Below, one piece after another: positions 36,012 through 47,640 of a stretch of 64,000 nt of DNA. Origin of the DNA: Aphrophora alni (taxonomy: Eukaryota > Arthropoda > Insecta > Hemiptera > Aphrophoridae); contig OY740773.1 of the NCBI GenBank assembly GCA_963513935.1, positions 104,951,291-105,015,290 on the forward strand. The letters run 5' to 3'. Made by a program: the position numbers and the translations under genes. Position 1 is the first letter of the stretch, and every line of letters starts with the position of its first letter. The notes beneath the pieces were generated by a model. The model was not told the origin of the DNA and did no database searches. It saw only the letters and a list, made by a program, of their open reading frames with translations.

Positions 36012-37212
36012 CGAGAGGCATTCAAAACGTAACTTCCATTTTGTATTGCTCATTGTTAAAACTACATTATTACAGCTGTTGGTAACATTGTTTAAACTGC
36101 TGTGAAATTACGATCCCATTGTTGACGAAGTTAACAATATCGCATCACTTGGAAGTTGCATCCAATGAGATGCGTGGTGTTACTAGATTTATATGGGTTA
36201 GAAAGTGTAATCCCATTGAAATTCATCGGCAGTTAAGTGGAGTTAACAGTGAAAAGCTTTTTCTCGCCAGACCATAAAAATTGGTGCGAGTTATTTTGAA
36301 AATAGTCAGTGAAATTGAAGATGAGTGATGGAAATGTTCAACGTATTCAACAATTGAATCTTGCAAACAGAAGAATCATGGAGGACGATATCGCAACTTA
36401 AATGAATATTTCTCATGGAAGTGTTGACAGTATCATCTCTGAGCAGTTTGGAAAAGTGTGCGCTAGTTGTGCGCCTCACTTACTGCCGAACACAAAGAGC
36501 AGCGTCTTCGATCGGTTCTCCAGTTGTCGCTTCGTTATGACAGAGAAGGCAATGAATTGAAGGATGACTGGAGATGAAACCTGGGTCCATCGTTTTACTC
36601 CTGAACCTAAACGAAGTTCACGCCGATTAAGACATGGTCAATCTCCCCCTCCAAAAAAAGTTTCAACAGTACTTAAATGATATTGACTCATATTTATGAC
36701 AATCAAGGAATAGTGCGTACCGAGTTCATGCCTTGGGGAACAACAATTAATGCAACAGCTTAATGGGAAACCTTGAACGGACTAAGAAAGGCAAAACCGT
36801 CGTTCTGGAAAATAGTAAAATTTGTTTGCTTCGTGTCAAAGCAACCTCTCATGCTGTTCCGTCACATGGACCTAAGGCAGAAGTTAAAATGAGAAGAGTG
36901 GGAACATCTTCAGTTTAGTCCAGACCTTGTAATGTCCACGTGTTGGGTCCAATGAAAGAAACTCTCGCCAAACAGCGATTCGGAAATGATGAAGAAGTGC
37001 AAAATGCAGTAGGAAAATGGTTTTAGAAGTTGGACGCAATTTTTTTTCATGAAAAAGTTGTCACTCGATATGATAAATGTCTGAATCGATTTGGTGATTA
37101 TGTAGAAATCAAAGAAGTTTTTTGTAGTTTCAGAATAAAGAAACAAATTTTCTTAATTTTTACAACTTTTCATATTTAGGCGAGTGCAATTTACTTTTTG
37201 ATAAAACCCCCA
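36012..37212 (+). mobile_element. mariner element, dead
   Basis: Element about 1.2 kb, near the normal mariner size. Left end GAGGCATTCAAAACGTAACT and the reverse complement of the right end (ATCAAAAAGTAAATTGCAC-like) are similar enough to be decayed terminal inverted repeats. Exact ends and the TA duplication are not certain. Confidence 0.75.
36170..37181 (+). pseudogene. mariner transposase pseudogene
   Basis: From the ATG at 36170 the frame reads MRGVTRFIWVRKCNPIEIHR, the mariner N-terminal helix-turn-helix, then SRQTIKIGASYFEN after a frameshift. TGDETWVHRFTPEPKRSS near 36567-36620 holds the first catalytic aspartate. WGTTINATA follows near 36739. The block that should carry the second catalytic aspartate (the HDNARPH region) reads LLRVKATSHAV, so that residue is lost. 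SPDL near 36919 is present but the third aspartate region is disrupted by a shift. The end is RFGNDEEVQNAVGKW, then YDKCLNRFGDYVEI near 37068-37109. Several stops and shifts: it cannot be functional. Confidence 0.92.
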
Positions 37213-37259
37213 TTGTTGTTAACAAACTTGGGAGAAGGGAGAAGAGAGAAGGGAGTTTG

Positions 37260-37720
37260 ACATTGGATTAAAGTTGTGGATCGAAACTTATTAATTTCCG
37301 CACATTATTTAATTTTGTTTCACACACTTATAGAACATTTAGAACCATAAAATTTATCAGCATACTGACACCAAATTTGATGATTCTAACTGATCTATAA
37401 ATTGGTAAAAATATTAAATAATTTATGAAAAATTTATAAAATTTACTTAAAATCAAAAACCAAATTCTATCGAAAGTATAACGAAACAAACTTGTAGATC
37501 TCACCAAATCAGCAACTGCTGCTGCAAAATGTTTCTCTATAGGTTCTCCATAAAAAGGTCTACACTAACTCTAAAGTTGCGTCCGACATTTTGAATTTTT
37601 TTGAGATTTAAAATTTTTACCTTTTTGGAATTTCCCCGTCAGTTACAGGTTAGAAAGTATAAGTTTGCCAAATTTCAAGATTCTAGCTCATCTGGAAGTT
37701 GGACTAAATTTGTATAGATA
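37260..37720 (+). repeat. dispersed family E copy
   Basis: Second copy of the family at 17755-18130; AACTTATTAATTTCCGCACA, ACCAAATCAGCAACTGCTGC, CAGTTACAGGTTAGAAAGTA and CTAGCTCATCTGGAAGTTGG. Longer than the first copy by an insert near 37590. Confidence 0.7.
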
Positions 37721-38104
37721 AGTTGCACAAGAGGTACACATTAGAAGTAGCCGTGTATACTCGCTGATAAGCGATAAGGTAAGTCAATATGCAGATAACG
37801 TACATAATCAATGTCATAATAACTTTGACCTTTGTTTATTTCCTTATTATATACCTGCAAATGCCAATTAGAATCATTATTGCCTTCTGTATTAATTTGT
37901 TTCTCTGACTATTTTTTATGGAAAATGAAATGGATTCGATTCAAGAAAGTGGGATTGAAATTCCGAAAAAGATCCCAACGACCAAATTAAGTGTGAAAAA
38001 TCGCCAAGGCAAAACTTATTACGATTCGAGAATAATTAGCAAAAAACAAATGTAATCATTTACTAACGACATAAAAACGTTCTAGGTTATCATAGCCTTA
38101 TAAA
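37721..38104. other. noncoding stretch
   Basis: Nothing recognised. Confidence 0.4.
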
Positions 38105-38330
38105 TAAAACGAAGAAAGAAACATAAAATACTCCCCTAGCCCTCGAATACTCGTCAGGATCGAAAAGATCAAGAGTTGATCAAAAGAGACCTGATAGGGA
38201 AGATCTAACACGTAGTTTTTAAAGTGAAAAAGTGTGTAGAATCAGTTAGGTTCTATCGGGAATACCAATACTGTACTCGTTTAAGTGAGACCCTGAGGGT
38301 TAGGACGAGTTTATGTCAAAAGAGAAACAA
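38105..38330 (+). repeat. dispersed family C copy
   Basis: ATACTCCCCTAGCCCTCGAA, GATCAAGAGTTGATCAAAAG, AGTGTGTAGAATCAGTTAGG and GAGACCCTGAGGGTTAGGAC. The 89-codon frame at 38224-38493 is mostly this repeat plus the family B motif at 38425-38475. Confidence 0.72.
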
Positions 38331-38919
38331 GTTTAGCCCTTGTCTAAATTTACAATTTTTTTTTCAGACGTTCCTCTCACGTTCCAACCACCTGACATTT
38401 TTAGTGACGGTAGATATTAATTTTCAGGATAAGCGAAGTGAGAAAGTTTGTGCAATATATCCACGCCGTTATTTAATCGAGACTGAATCTTGAATGTGAA
38501 ATTTTTAATATTATTATTTTTTTTTTACAAGGACGAATTCTATGAGAAAGGAACTAGAAACATATTTTTACATTATCAAAAAAAACTGTCACATGATATA
38601 TAACCTTGTGGAACAAAGGAAAAATAAATTCAGATGAATGAGCTTCATACGAAGGACTAATGATGATCGAAGTATAGCAATGGACTGACACGAGGTTTGG
38701 TCCCCCCCCCCCTTTTAACTCTTTTTGTTACCCAACCACACCATTAATATTATTCACTTCAGTTTTAGTAATTCTTTGTCACTGTTAGAGAAAACAAAAG
38801 GAAAATATACGTTCTCATATTGTAAATAAACTTTAGATATTGCATGTCAGTCAAGTTTTTGATAAATTTATGCACAAATTTTTTTTTTATCCTTGAAATG
38901 TGGTTTCTAAATATCATAG
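38331..38919. other. noncoding stretch with family B motif
   Basis: Family B (AAGTGAGAAAGTTTGTGCAA, then ATATCC) at about 38430. A 10-C run occurs at 38701-38711. No gene. Confidence 0.4.
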
Positions 38920-39180
38920 AGAAAACAACATAATTGTAATGTTTTTTATAAGTTTATATTCTATAGTATTTTTACTTTCTAGTGATTTTGATAGACCTTT
39001 GCTCAAGGAATCAAAATGTTTGGTCGCCACCTCTCAATAAATACTGTTTTCTTTTCTTTTTTAATTGTAGGTTAAACAAATTTAAAAATCAGCATAGGTT
39101 ATAATTTACGTAATTTCTCAAAATTTTCTCAAACGGTATTGTTAAAATTTTAATGAAATGTAATTACCAAAACCTGTGTG
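38920..39180 (+). repeat. dispersed family D-like copy
   Basis: ATGTTTGGTCGCCACCTCTC, AATTTCTCAAAATTTTCTCA and ATGAAATGTAATTACC; diverged. Confidence 0.4.
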
Positions 39181-39469
39181 CACAGTTGTAAGGGAAAAAA
39201 ATATCACAGTTCAGAAATTCTTGGGTAGGGCTTTCTTCTATTGTACCTCCGCATTGTAAGGTACATTAGGGTTTTTAGGGGGTAAATTAACTATTTCGAT
39301 ACTTGGAGTTACGTTAACCTATAATAGAGTTAGCTTTAAAAACATGGTAAGTCTTCATTCACTTAATCCCTTTTGACCCAACACCACTCCTAACAATCAG
39401 CTTTTAATGTATTATTTGTAATAAATTAATTTGGAAAACTTACATTCAAATTATAAAAGTAACTGACAC

Positions 39470-40060
39470 TTCCCGAAATATAAATATATTTACCATGGTC
39501 CGACTCGATTGTGGCTTTCTCGAGAATATCGACAACGCAATTTTCCGAAACTTAGGCTGCCATTGTAGTTTAGAAAACTTCACACTAATTAAATAAACTG
39601 ATCAAATTTGCAGGTCTCGACTACCTTGTTGTCGAGATCTGGACACTGCACTTGTTTCCTTCTTTGACGTGACGAGCTTTCCGTTTCAACAGGATATCAC
39701 AGCTGTCCACTACCATCTGAAAACCGTGCTGTTACTAATTCGGCTGGTGATCGCGATTAACCATTCAATCACAACCAAGATTCCAACCACGATAAACCCG
39801 GATGACTGTTAGAAGGAGTATCATGCACCACGTTATAATTGTTGAGAAGATATATTGTACTTTCATATAGTCTGAGATCATTTCCTGTTTGGTGTATCTG
39901 ATGTTCGTATGTTGGAGCAACACATGAATAGTTCCATCCTCACGTTGTATGTGATTTGAACTTTTCAATGCCACTTTATGAACAAATCCGATAGAAAGGT
40001 ATTAAGATAACAAGGATGCGTCCAGGAGTGATAACATGTATTGTAACTCCAACCCATATC
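39470..40060 (-). other. GC-richer single-copy island, possible last exon
   Basis: No dispersed family is seen here and composition is visibly less AT-rich. On the minus strand a pyrimidine-rich tract ends in CATAAAG at about 39976, an acceptor-like site, followed by an open frame to a stop at 39765-39767: VALKSSNHIQREDGTIHVLL ... ending in a hydrophobic run (STIITWCMILLLTVI) and RVYRGWNLGCD. This could be the last exon of a small membrane protein. No family is recognised and no upstream exon was found. Confidence 0.22.
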
Positions 40061-40064
40061 AATT

Positions 40065-40800
40065 GTTGAACTGCCAATCTAAAATAAAACTTTACAGATT
40101 TGTTTTGTTTTTTCAGTATACATACAGTTGATATGTTGTCTTTATTTCAAACGATGTTTTTTAAACGATTAATAGAACTACGTTAAATGCCAATTGAATG
40201 TTAAACGCAGTATAGTTAGAGCGTTTCGCATTAAACACAGACAGTAAAGTATAAAGACATAAACTGGCAACCAAATGAATTCTACGGATTTCTGTTTTCC
40301 CATTCCCAAACAAAGATGTTGCCAGGGAAACATTTATTTCAGTTCTTCCTTTGATTTATGAATATTTTATACGGTAATGTTCGCTATGGGATTCTATTCC
40401 AGATAGCTCGATTTATGTAATCAGATATAGGCTATGGTATTGTATGATTTAAGATTACTAGAGTTGTCTGAGTAAAGAGATGGGGTGGCTGGTGAGTTAC
40501 AGCTTTCCTTAAAAGTAGTTTTAGTTATAAACTCTGTTTTAAACCTATTTAAATTTCCCTAAATGCCAGACGGTTTTTACTGTTTTAAGTTTTCGAAAAA
40601 CAGTTCTTTGTCCGATTTTACTGTTGTTTTTTTATAACTCATGAACCGCCTTTTTGGTGAGATGAAAACCGATAGGTTTTAAATAGAGCCAAAGAGATAT
40701 AATTACACTTGAGCAAAATTTCATCAAAATCTTTTGAGTCGAGTTTGACAAATTCGTAATTTTGTTTTAGTTATACAAAAAAAACTTACAGAGATGACGA
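40065..40800 (-). mobile_element. arm 2 of the 33-kb-spaced inverted repeat
   Basis: Reverse complement of 6190-6945: AAAGATGTTGCCAGGGAAAC, GATTCTATTCCAGATAGCTC, TAAGATTACTAGAGTTGTCT. The first 480 bp match very closely; beyond about 40585 it becomes a diverged family D copy (CTTGAGCAAAATTTCATCAA). Confidence 0.85.
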
Positions 40801-41369
40801 AAATATGCCCACATATCAAATTTAGTTTTAAATCGGTTCACGCTTTTCCACGCACAAACTACAGGGAAATTCCAAAAATCACGTTTTAAACTCATGTTTT
40901 TTGCAAAATAACAAGGAATATCGTAACAACTTTATGTTGTAACCGACAAGAAAAATCACTGGCAATTACTTGTTAATAACTTTCTATAAAATCCGCGACG
41001 AATTGTTACGAAATGCCTTGACAACAGTGTGAATTGATTCGTCATTGTCACAGGTTGTTATCAATAGATTTCATTGTTAATAGAATATAATTTATGAATT
41101 GAAGGTCATGTCATCTTTTAATGCATTTCTTCTCCTGAGTTCAAGCCAAGGGGGTATTAGGAAATGACAAAATCACGTGGTGTTTTGTTTCGAAATCTGT
41201 GAGTCAAGTAGTTGAAGAATTTAGAGTTGAGTGATGAATTTATTAGTAGGTGTGGTTAAAAATGGGAAGTCGAGTGTCTAGTTGTTAATCTTTAAAGAGA
41301 ATCACATATTTTCTTCAATACTAGATGGCGTTTCCTTATTGTTCTCTCAGTCATCATCACTTTAAAAGA
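40801..41369. other. noncoding stretch
   Basis: Starts with the family D tail (ACATATCAAATTTAGTTTTA); no gene recognised. Confidence 0.4.
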
Positions 41370-41560
41370 AATGAAGATCCATAGCTCTCAAATAATTTAA
41401 TAGCGTCAGGTTCGAAAGAAAAAAAAAACAAGTGGTCAAGAGATACCTTGGAAAAATGAAAGAGAGGGATCTAAACCACTACATGGAAAAACGTGTAGTC
41501 CAGTTATGGTAATATCACGGGATTGCCATATCCCATACTCACTTTAAGCGTGCCCCTTTT
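41370..41560 (+). repeat. dispersed family C copy
   Basis: ATAGCGTCAGGTTCGAAAGA, AACAAGTGGTCAAGAGATAC, GAAAGAGAGGGATCTAAACC and CACGGGATTGCCATATCCCA. Confidence 0.75.
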
Positions 41561-41689
41561 TTACTGATTGCTGTAAATAATCAACACCCAAAATTCTATT
41601 CAAATACATCAATCTCTACAAAACAAAATAAAAATGAAACAAAAATTCTGAAATATGATTTTTTTATAAGTAACTATAGTATATTAATA

Positions 41690-42040
41690 TTGAATCCTAT
41701 TGAAAATGAGATAAATCTAATTAAAAATTTCAAAATGGCGGATATTTTTAACAGTTTTTTCTTCGTGTCACATCTACTTCACACTATAACACACTAAAGT
41801 AGATCAGAATTACTAGAATTCTCCATGTAATGGTATCAACTCCATAGAGGTCTACAAGAAAATGAGGTGTCCGATCCGGCAGGGTGTTACGAGCGAAGTG
41901 AATGAATAATATTTAATATATTAAACAAACTTACCCTACTGGATAAGACCCCTTGATCTAACAATACAGTTTAACATTTTCTAAAAGATCCAAAAATCAA
42001 CTTTTGGGCATTACTTTTAGAAGATCTGTTTGTATTTTGT
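41690..42040 (-). repeat. dispersed family A, reverse copy
   Basis: Read in reverse: AAATGGCGGATATTTTTAAC, TAACACACTAAAGTAGATCA, GTAATGGTATCAACTCCATA, AAACTTACCCTACTGGATAA and AAAGATCCAAAAATCAACTT. A 22-T run follows at 42050-42071. Confidence 0.75.
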
Positions 42041-42071
42041 TAACAGTTTTTTTTTTTTTTTTTTTTTTTTT

Positions 42072-42790
42072 AACCTTTAGGTAAAACTTTTAAATTTTCA
42101 TTGAATTTCCACGAATGTCCGCGTGAATTCCCACGACAACTTGCGTCTCTGGAAGAGTTCATGCTATATTTCTCTTCAATCCTTCCAACTTAACTAAATT
42201 TTTAGTGATCGCTCTATTTTGCCTCGTGGCTGTTTCCCTTAATCTTCAGATAAAAAGAATTCCTTTGGATAAGTGGAGGTCCTTTGTAAAGAAGGAAAGT
42301 AATGACTCGTTTTGGTATGCAAAGGTCCTTTGAGATGTTTTTATGAGATGAGAAATTCAGATTCAGGAAGCTACCCGGTAAGTTTTATATTGGAAATATC
42401 TAGTTACCTGGAAAAGGATAAAAAGGAAATGACAAAGGACATGTGATACCGTTACAATACAATGGCTGTTTGGAAAGAAATAACACGATCTGAAGAGTTC
42501 GATGTTGAATGTTTTGTAAAGCAACAAACTGTAATTTAGAGTTTTAATTTGTATTTTATTCTCCACTTTTATAATAAAATAAGTAATCGCCATTTTAAGA
42601 GATAATAAATTACTGATATTTTATTTATTCCTTCAAAAACAATTACAATTAATAATTGAGCGAGTTCTCTTAAAATATAAATTAAACACAAGAAAAACAT
42701 TCTTAAATAATTAACCAATAACTTTTCTTTATATATTCAGTGCCTCCAAGGCATTGCCTGTGTATTCATAAATACATATTTACATACACA
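42072..42790. other. noncoding stretch
   Basis: No recognised repeat or domain; the frame at 42363-42593 is not supported. Confidence 0.4.
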
Positions 42791-42793
42791 TAT

Positions 42794-43110
42794 ACAGGGT
42801 TATTCACACACAACTTTATAAAGTTTTCAATTTCCAGTTACAATTTCCCAATTCTTCAGTATGTAATAAGTCAATAATATCGCGTCTGATTAATAAATTT
42901 CGTGAGACTGGCAGTGTATATGATCGGAAAAGCACAGGTCGACCATCACTGTTAACAGTGGAAGTTCTGGACGATGTGAAAAACGTTTAAATCGTTCACT
43001 CAGCAATCACTTATAAAGTTATTCACAGACTGGACTTTCCTTATCTACCACTTTTAGGGCTACTAAAACATTAAAACTGCGTGCTTACCGCATCGGTGTC
43101 GTTTTTTAAT
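42794..43110 (+). pseudogene. mariner-related transposase, N-terminal fragment
   Basis: A CAGGGTTATTCACACACAAC end-like sequence at 42796 is followed by a frame reading RLINKFRETGSVYDRKSTGR then PSLLTVEVLDDVKN, and after a shift SYSQTGLSLSTTFRATKTLK then LRAYRIGV. This arrangement (helix-turn-helix, GRP linker, second helix-turn-helix, LKLRxYRI) is the N-terminus of a common arthropod transposase group annotated with DUF4817-type domains. Stops and shifts abound. No catalytic core follows; the likely C-terminal piece is at 44755. Confidence 0.65.
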
Positions 43111-43295
43111 TATTTAATTATGTTTTCTTTTTTGAACTGTTGGTTATCTACTCCTTATTCAATTTTTGTATGTTTTTCTTTCTGATAATTATGATAAAGT
43201 AAATGTATTGCAACTATTATTCTTGTTGTATATAAAGATATAAGAAGTCCACCGGTGGTATTTTATGGTATTTTATTAGAAACATAAATAACGTA

Positions 43296-44236
43296 TAAAG
43301 GGTAAATGGTGAACAATGCGCCTAAAAAAATCAGAGCGATACACATCATTAGCAGCAAACTAACCTTAGTAAGTCCCATTCTATTGGCTTCATTTCCGCG
43401 ATATAATGTTTTTCGAAATTGCTTACTTGTCGTATTTTGATCAAATCACTAATCTTAATTCCGACGATGTAAATATTTTCTTCTTTTTTTTTGTAGAGTA
43501 CCATCCTACTTTCATTGCTGAGTAATTATTTATAAAAAAATATAATTGACTAGTGTTAAGTGTTAGAGAACCAAAATCTAAAAATACTTTATATTTAATC
43601 ACGATTTTTGACTTTTTGAACTCAGTTATATAAATGAGCTAATTCGTGATTCACTTATACCGTTGGAAAACTTTTGAAAAGCTGTAGTTTTTGTGAAATG
43701 TGAACACTTATAGGTGTAGTTGATTGTTTGTAAAACAATTTTAAAACATTTATTTTTCATATTTGGGGGGGTTTTAATGCATATTCTCAATTTCAAAAGC
43801 CATGTTGAAATTATTGGAATTTTTATATAGTTTTTTTTGGAAATGGAGTCACTTTACTTGCTAAGTGAAAAATAAATTAAGAAAATAGAATTTTTAACTG
43901 AAAAGTCATAAACAAATGAATGAAACATATTTTCCACAAAAAAATCACTTTGTGTAATACTGGCAGTAGGGTTTGTGTGCAGCTGAGGATGACGACTTAG
44001 TCGTTGAAACGTCGTCTTGTATCTGTGTTGCAGAAAGTGATTTTTGTGGGAAAAAATGTATTTCATTCATTTTTGTTTCGATGTTTCCACAAGTGTTGAT
44101 TATACTTGACTGAAAAGTCACGTTTTCCCTAATAAAACGGTTAAATTATATCTAAGAAATGAAGTGATATAGAAAGAGGCAATTTTGTTGTCAGTAAAAT
44201 CAGCCTGATTTTGTTCACCATTCATCCTGTATAGAG
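43296..44236. mobile_element. unclassified element with inverted ends
   Basis: Left TAAAGGGTAAATGGTGAACA (43298) and the reverse complement of the right end near 44206-44232 (TACAGGATGAATGGTGAACA) match at 16-17 of 20 bases, bounding a roughly 940-bp segment inside the split transposase. No transposase frame in it. It contains the hammerhead-like module at 43983. Confidence 0.6.
43914..44074 (+). ncRNA. hammerhead-like ribozyme in a small palindrome
   Basis: CTGAGGA (43983-43989), TG, ACGAC-TTA-GTCGT stem II, T, GAAAC (44006-44010), GTC, GTC. Stem III can be AC/GT with a GTC loop, giving a GTC cleavage triplet. The bases before the core (TGTGCAG) pair with those after it (TTGTAT) over six positions including wobbles (stem I). 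The whole lies between inverted repeats of about 38 bp (AATGAAACATATTTTCCAC and its reverse complement near 44040-44070). Activity is inferred. Confidence 0.55.
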
Positions 44237-44754
44237 TTATTTTCATTTGAAAATTGTAACTAACGTTTAATTATAAAAACATTTTCAACTACTCGTTTAA
44301 AACTATCTATTATTTCAGGTCAAAAAAATAATACATTGTCCTACAAATAAAATAGACATAATATAGTTTAAAACTTTATCAAAAAAATCCCACTTTAAAT
44401 TTGTAAACCGATAATAATAATCAGTATACAAATAATTGTGAAAACGTTAATCAACATGTATTTTTCTGATCAGCTGTTATATAATCGTTTTATTAATTTT
44501 AAGGTTATGTTAAGATTGTTTTAAAAAAATGTACATAACTTTCGTTTTTATTTTACAATAATATTAACATAATCTGTTGTTTGATTTCAGGTAAGTGTTG
44601 ACAGTCCTCTTACTGATGTTGCTTCGAGTTTTCTACTTTGGTAAATTATCTTTTAAATAATAATATTGTAATTTAAGTACTTACGCGAATTACAGAGTAA
44701 TCCAGTAAATCATACAAATTTAATGGTGTCTTTGCACGTCATTTTATTTCAAAG
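44237..44754. other. noncoding stretch
   Basis: AT-rich; separates the element from the C-terminal transposase fragment. Nothing recognised. Confidence 0.4.
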
Positions 44755-44930
44755 GATCTGTGACGACAGATCGCCCGACATTGGTGCTCCTGATTTTTAT
44801 CTTTGAGGGTTTTCAAAGGACATGAAAATCGATGAAAAACATTTGATCCTTCAGGAGCTCAATTATACTAAGTATGAGGGTGGTAATATGAAGTAACAAT
44901 TCAGGGTTTACACGAATTCATGAAGAAGAC
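44755..44930 (+). pseudogene. mariner-related transposase, C-terminal fragment
   Basis: The frame reads DRSPDIGAPDFYL, a stop, GFSKDMKI, which fits the RSPDLxxxDFxLWGxLKD block that carries the last catalytic aspartate in mariner-related transposases (the usual W is a stop here). Followed by ILQELNYTKYEGGNMK. Probably the end of the element whose N-terminus is at 42794, since orientation and order agree. Confidence 0.6.
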
Positions 44931-45579
44931 ACTTCCAACATTGATTTAAATTTGTTGTTTTTTTTTAATTTTGAGCATAAATAATGTTTACCATAAAACA
45001 AGAATTGTATTTTCTCTAGTACAGATGTAAACAAATAACGCATATCACCATAGCAACTGCAAAAATAACACCAATCGCCCTAACCTAACCATTAGGTATT
45101 CCTATAAATGTGATACAGTTTTATGTAATTTGCCTGCTTAATAAATATTTAATATTGTAAAGGTTTCCTGTATCTCCAGCAAATCTTTGAAGTGTAAGAT
45201 TATTTTACTCGCTTACAATTTTCTTTTTAATTTGACACTTTCTACAAAGACAGTGTTTCGTGGAAATATATTGACAATTAAAAGTTGTAATATAAGGACC
45301 TTTGTGAGTTATTACATTTAGGCAGTCCTAAACTTCAAACAAACCAGTGCCAAAGTCTGCTGTACTTAGTCAACGTGCTGTTAACGTTATTGAACTAATT
45401 TCGGTTTGTTTAGTTGGTTAAACTGTTTGACTTTAGTTGCTTTTAAAAGGGAATAATATGTATTTTTTTTTGTTTAAATACGATTTTGTTTCTTTTCTCG
45501 GTTTTGTTTTTTAGAATTGTGTGAAAATACAGTTAGAAGTGTTCTTACATATGTTTTGATTTCTTTTGTTTTAAAGGCG
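44931..45579. other. noncoding stretch
   Basis: A single CCCTAACCTAACC at 45079-45091. No gene. Confidence 0.4.
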
Positions 45580-45735
45580 AAAAAACCTCTAGGTCATAAT
45601 CGCCTTATAAAATAAGTAACCTAATCCTTGAATACACCAATGTCGTTAAAGAACAAGAGTTTATCAAGAGAGAATAATAAAAAGGGATGAAAAATGGTCC
45701 TAAGTGATTGCCACGCCTGTAATCACTAAATGTGA
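45580..45735 (+). repeat. dispersed family C, diverged copy
   Basis: AACCTAATCCTTGAATACAC, AAGAACAAGAGTTTATCAAG and AGTGATTGCCACGCCTGTAA. Confidence 0.6.
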
Positions 45736-47164
45736 GCCATTAATATATGTATATATATTTCACAAAACAATTACAATTTGAGTTGAACATAAAAATGTTT
45801 TCCTATGTAAGGAAATGGCAGCCGTAAAGGCCAATATTTGTTTGCAGTAATCACAGCATCTACTGGACCGATCTCAATGAAACTTTGCAAGATTATAGTA
45901 GTATTTGAAGTAGGGTTTAGACTTAGTTTCGTATTGATATGTATGTAAAAGAAATTGAGTTATTACCAAAAATATATAATCTGTAGCAGACAAAGTTCGT
46001 GTACGAAATAAATCAAAAATATTAACTTATTACAGCTGATTGTTATCAACTAGATTTTGGCCTAAAATATTAAAACTATTCGAATCTGAACAACTTAATA
46101 GGCCTTTATAATTTCATATTGTTTTCACTATCATCGCGTTGTCTTAAGGGTACTCGATTTTTTTCGCGAATTTTCGGAAACTACTAGACTGATTTTTATG
46201 AAATTTCGTACGGTTATAGGAAGGAACAGGCTTACCACTTTTGTTCTTCTTAGGAAAAATTAGTGCGTTTGTAAAAAATTAATATATATTTTTTAATGTA
46301 TATACTTAGCTTTAAATGTACAAAAGTGTTGATGTTTCTCATAAACTAAAATTGTCTTGAACTAAAAATTCGATTCCCATTGTACAGTAATATGTATTAT
46401 GTAGCTAAATTAACAATCAATGTTGAATCTAAATATTATATTTATTTTTATTTTATTTTTTTATAGCAGCTAATTTTGAAAGCTCTTGCAATGTTTTGCT
46501 TCGTTAAACACAATATTTGTGCACTTATTACTAATATTTTATTATTCAAACAAATATAAATAAATAAAAACAATTTTTTAACAATAAAAAAAAAAAAATA
46601 TTTAAAAAAATGTCCTACTTGTAATAGAAACATTAAACTCCTTTGAACCAGTTTAAAGAATCCCCTCCTGTCCATCACACCTTGACCTACTTGCAGTTCA
46701 TCTACCTTGCGTGGAAATGCCAGCTGATTAGTGGAAGTACCAGCTGATTGCAGTTTTCTTTCTTGTATAAAACTAGGATCTAATTGACCTTCATTAATCC
46801 TTTGAAGGTTAATTGATTGTGTAAGAAGAAAAACATTAATTAATTGTTAATAATTATATGTATTACACGTATTTGTGGACATCACGTAACCATTCCCGCG
46901 CTAACAAATTTATAATTTTTTTTTTTATAGATATAAAATTTATTATTACATTTGTATAAAATCTAACTTTCAAGTACAAACCGATAAAAGTTATTTTATA
47001 TTTTAAACTTAGGCTTATTATTGATGTAATCGTGCAATGAAAAGAGAAAGAAACACATAGAGTGTCGCACTGTCCTTGTTTAAAGACGCATGCTCAGAAA
47101 AGTTACTCTTAAAGAAATCAACAGCTGTTAATAACAACAAGAAAATTAAGTCAGTATTTTTCAA
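45736..47164. other. noncoding stretch
   Basis: Contains two copies of a wording typical of decayed transposons, CTGGACCGATCTCAATGAAA (45864) and GACTGATTTTTATGAAATTT (46187), but no frame or end is recognised. The minus frame at 46448-46678 is poly(F/K)-rich chance. Confidence 0.4.
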
Positions 47165-47290
47165 GTCTTCCTTTGATAAATCTCATTCGCCCCTGATGCT
47201 TTTTAAGTACTGCAGGGTTAGAGGTCTTTATTTTATGTTAATGTTTATAAAATGATGATGACCGAGAGGTTTTCTCCTTTTAAACAAGGG
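47165..47290 (-). repeat. dispersed family C, diverged copy
   Basis: TGCAGGGTTAGAGGTCTTTA, then ATGATGACCGAGAGGTTTTC, matching the far end of the copies at 3700 and 56620. Confidence 0.5.
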
Positions 47291-47354
47291 GGAAAAATCA
47301 ATTGGTTATAAACGAAATTTTATAAATGAAGATATTTACAATTTATTATATTTA

Positions 47355-47380
47355 CCTAACCTAACCTAACCTAACCTACC
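47355..47380 (+). repeat. very short CCTAA array
   Basis: Five pentamers in otherwise unrelated sequence; no flanking duplication found. Confidence 0.9.
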
Positions 47381-47599
47381 ACCACTCCCACTTTACAGCT
47401 GTATCAACATATCAACATTTTCTAGACGTATTTAAATAAAAAAGATTGATGCCTTGTAATAATAAAACTTGAATTCTTTTGAATTGTAACTATTTTAAAA
47501 ATACACGATGATGCAATTTTAAAAGTGCTTTTTTTGTAAAATTTACAGCCTCAAATGTTTTATTGAAACGACTTTTAACAAATATTTTATTAACTGAAA

Positions 47600-47640
47600 C
47601 GCGTTTCAGCGACAATGTCGCCATCTTCAGGAACTACAAA
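47600..47640 (-). ncRNA. hammerhead-like module
   Basis: Minus strand: CTGAAGA (47630-47624), TG, GCGAC-ATT-GTCGC stem II, T, GAAAC (47607-47603), GCGTTTC, so the base after ACGCGT is T. Stem II is perfect; stem I pairing is not visible. Confidence 0.42.
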
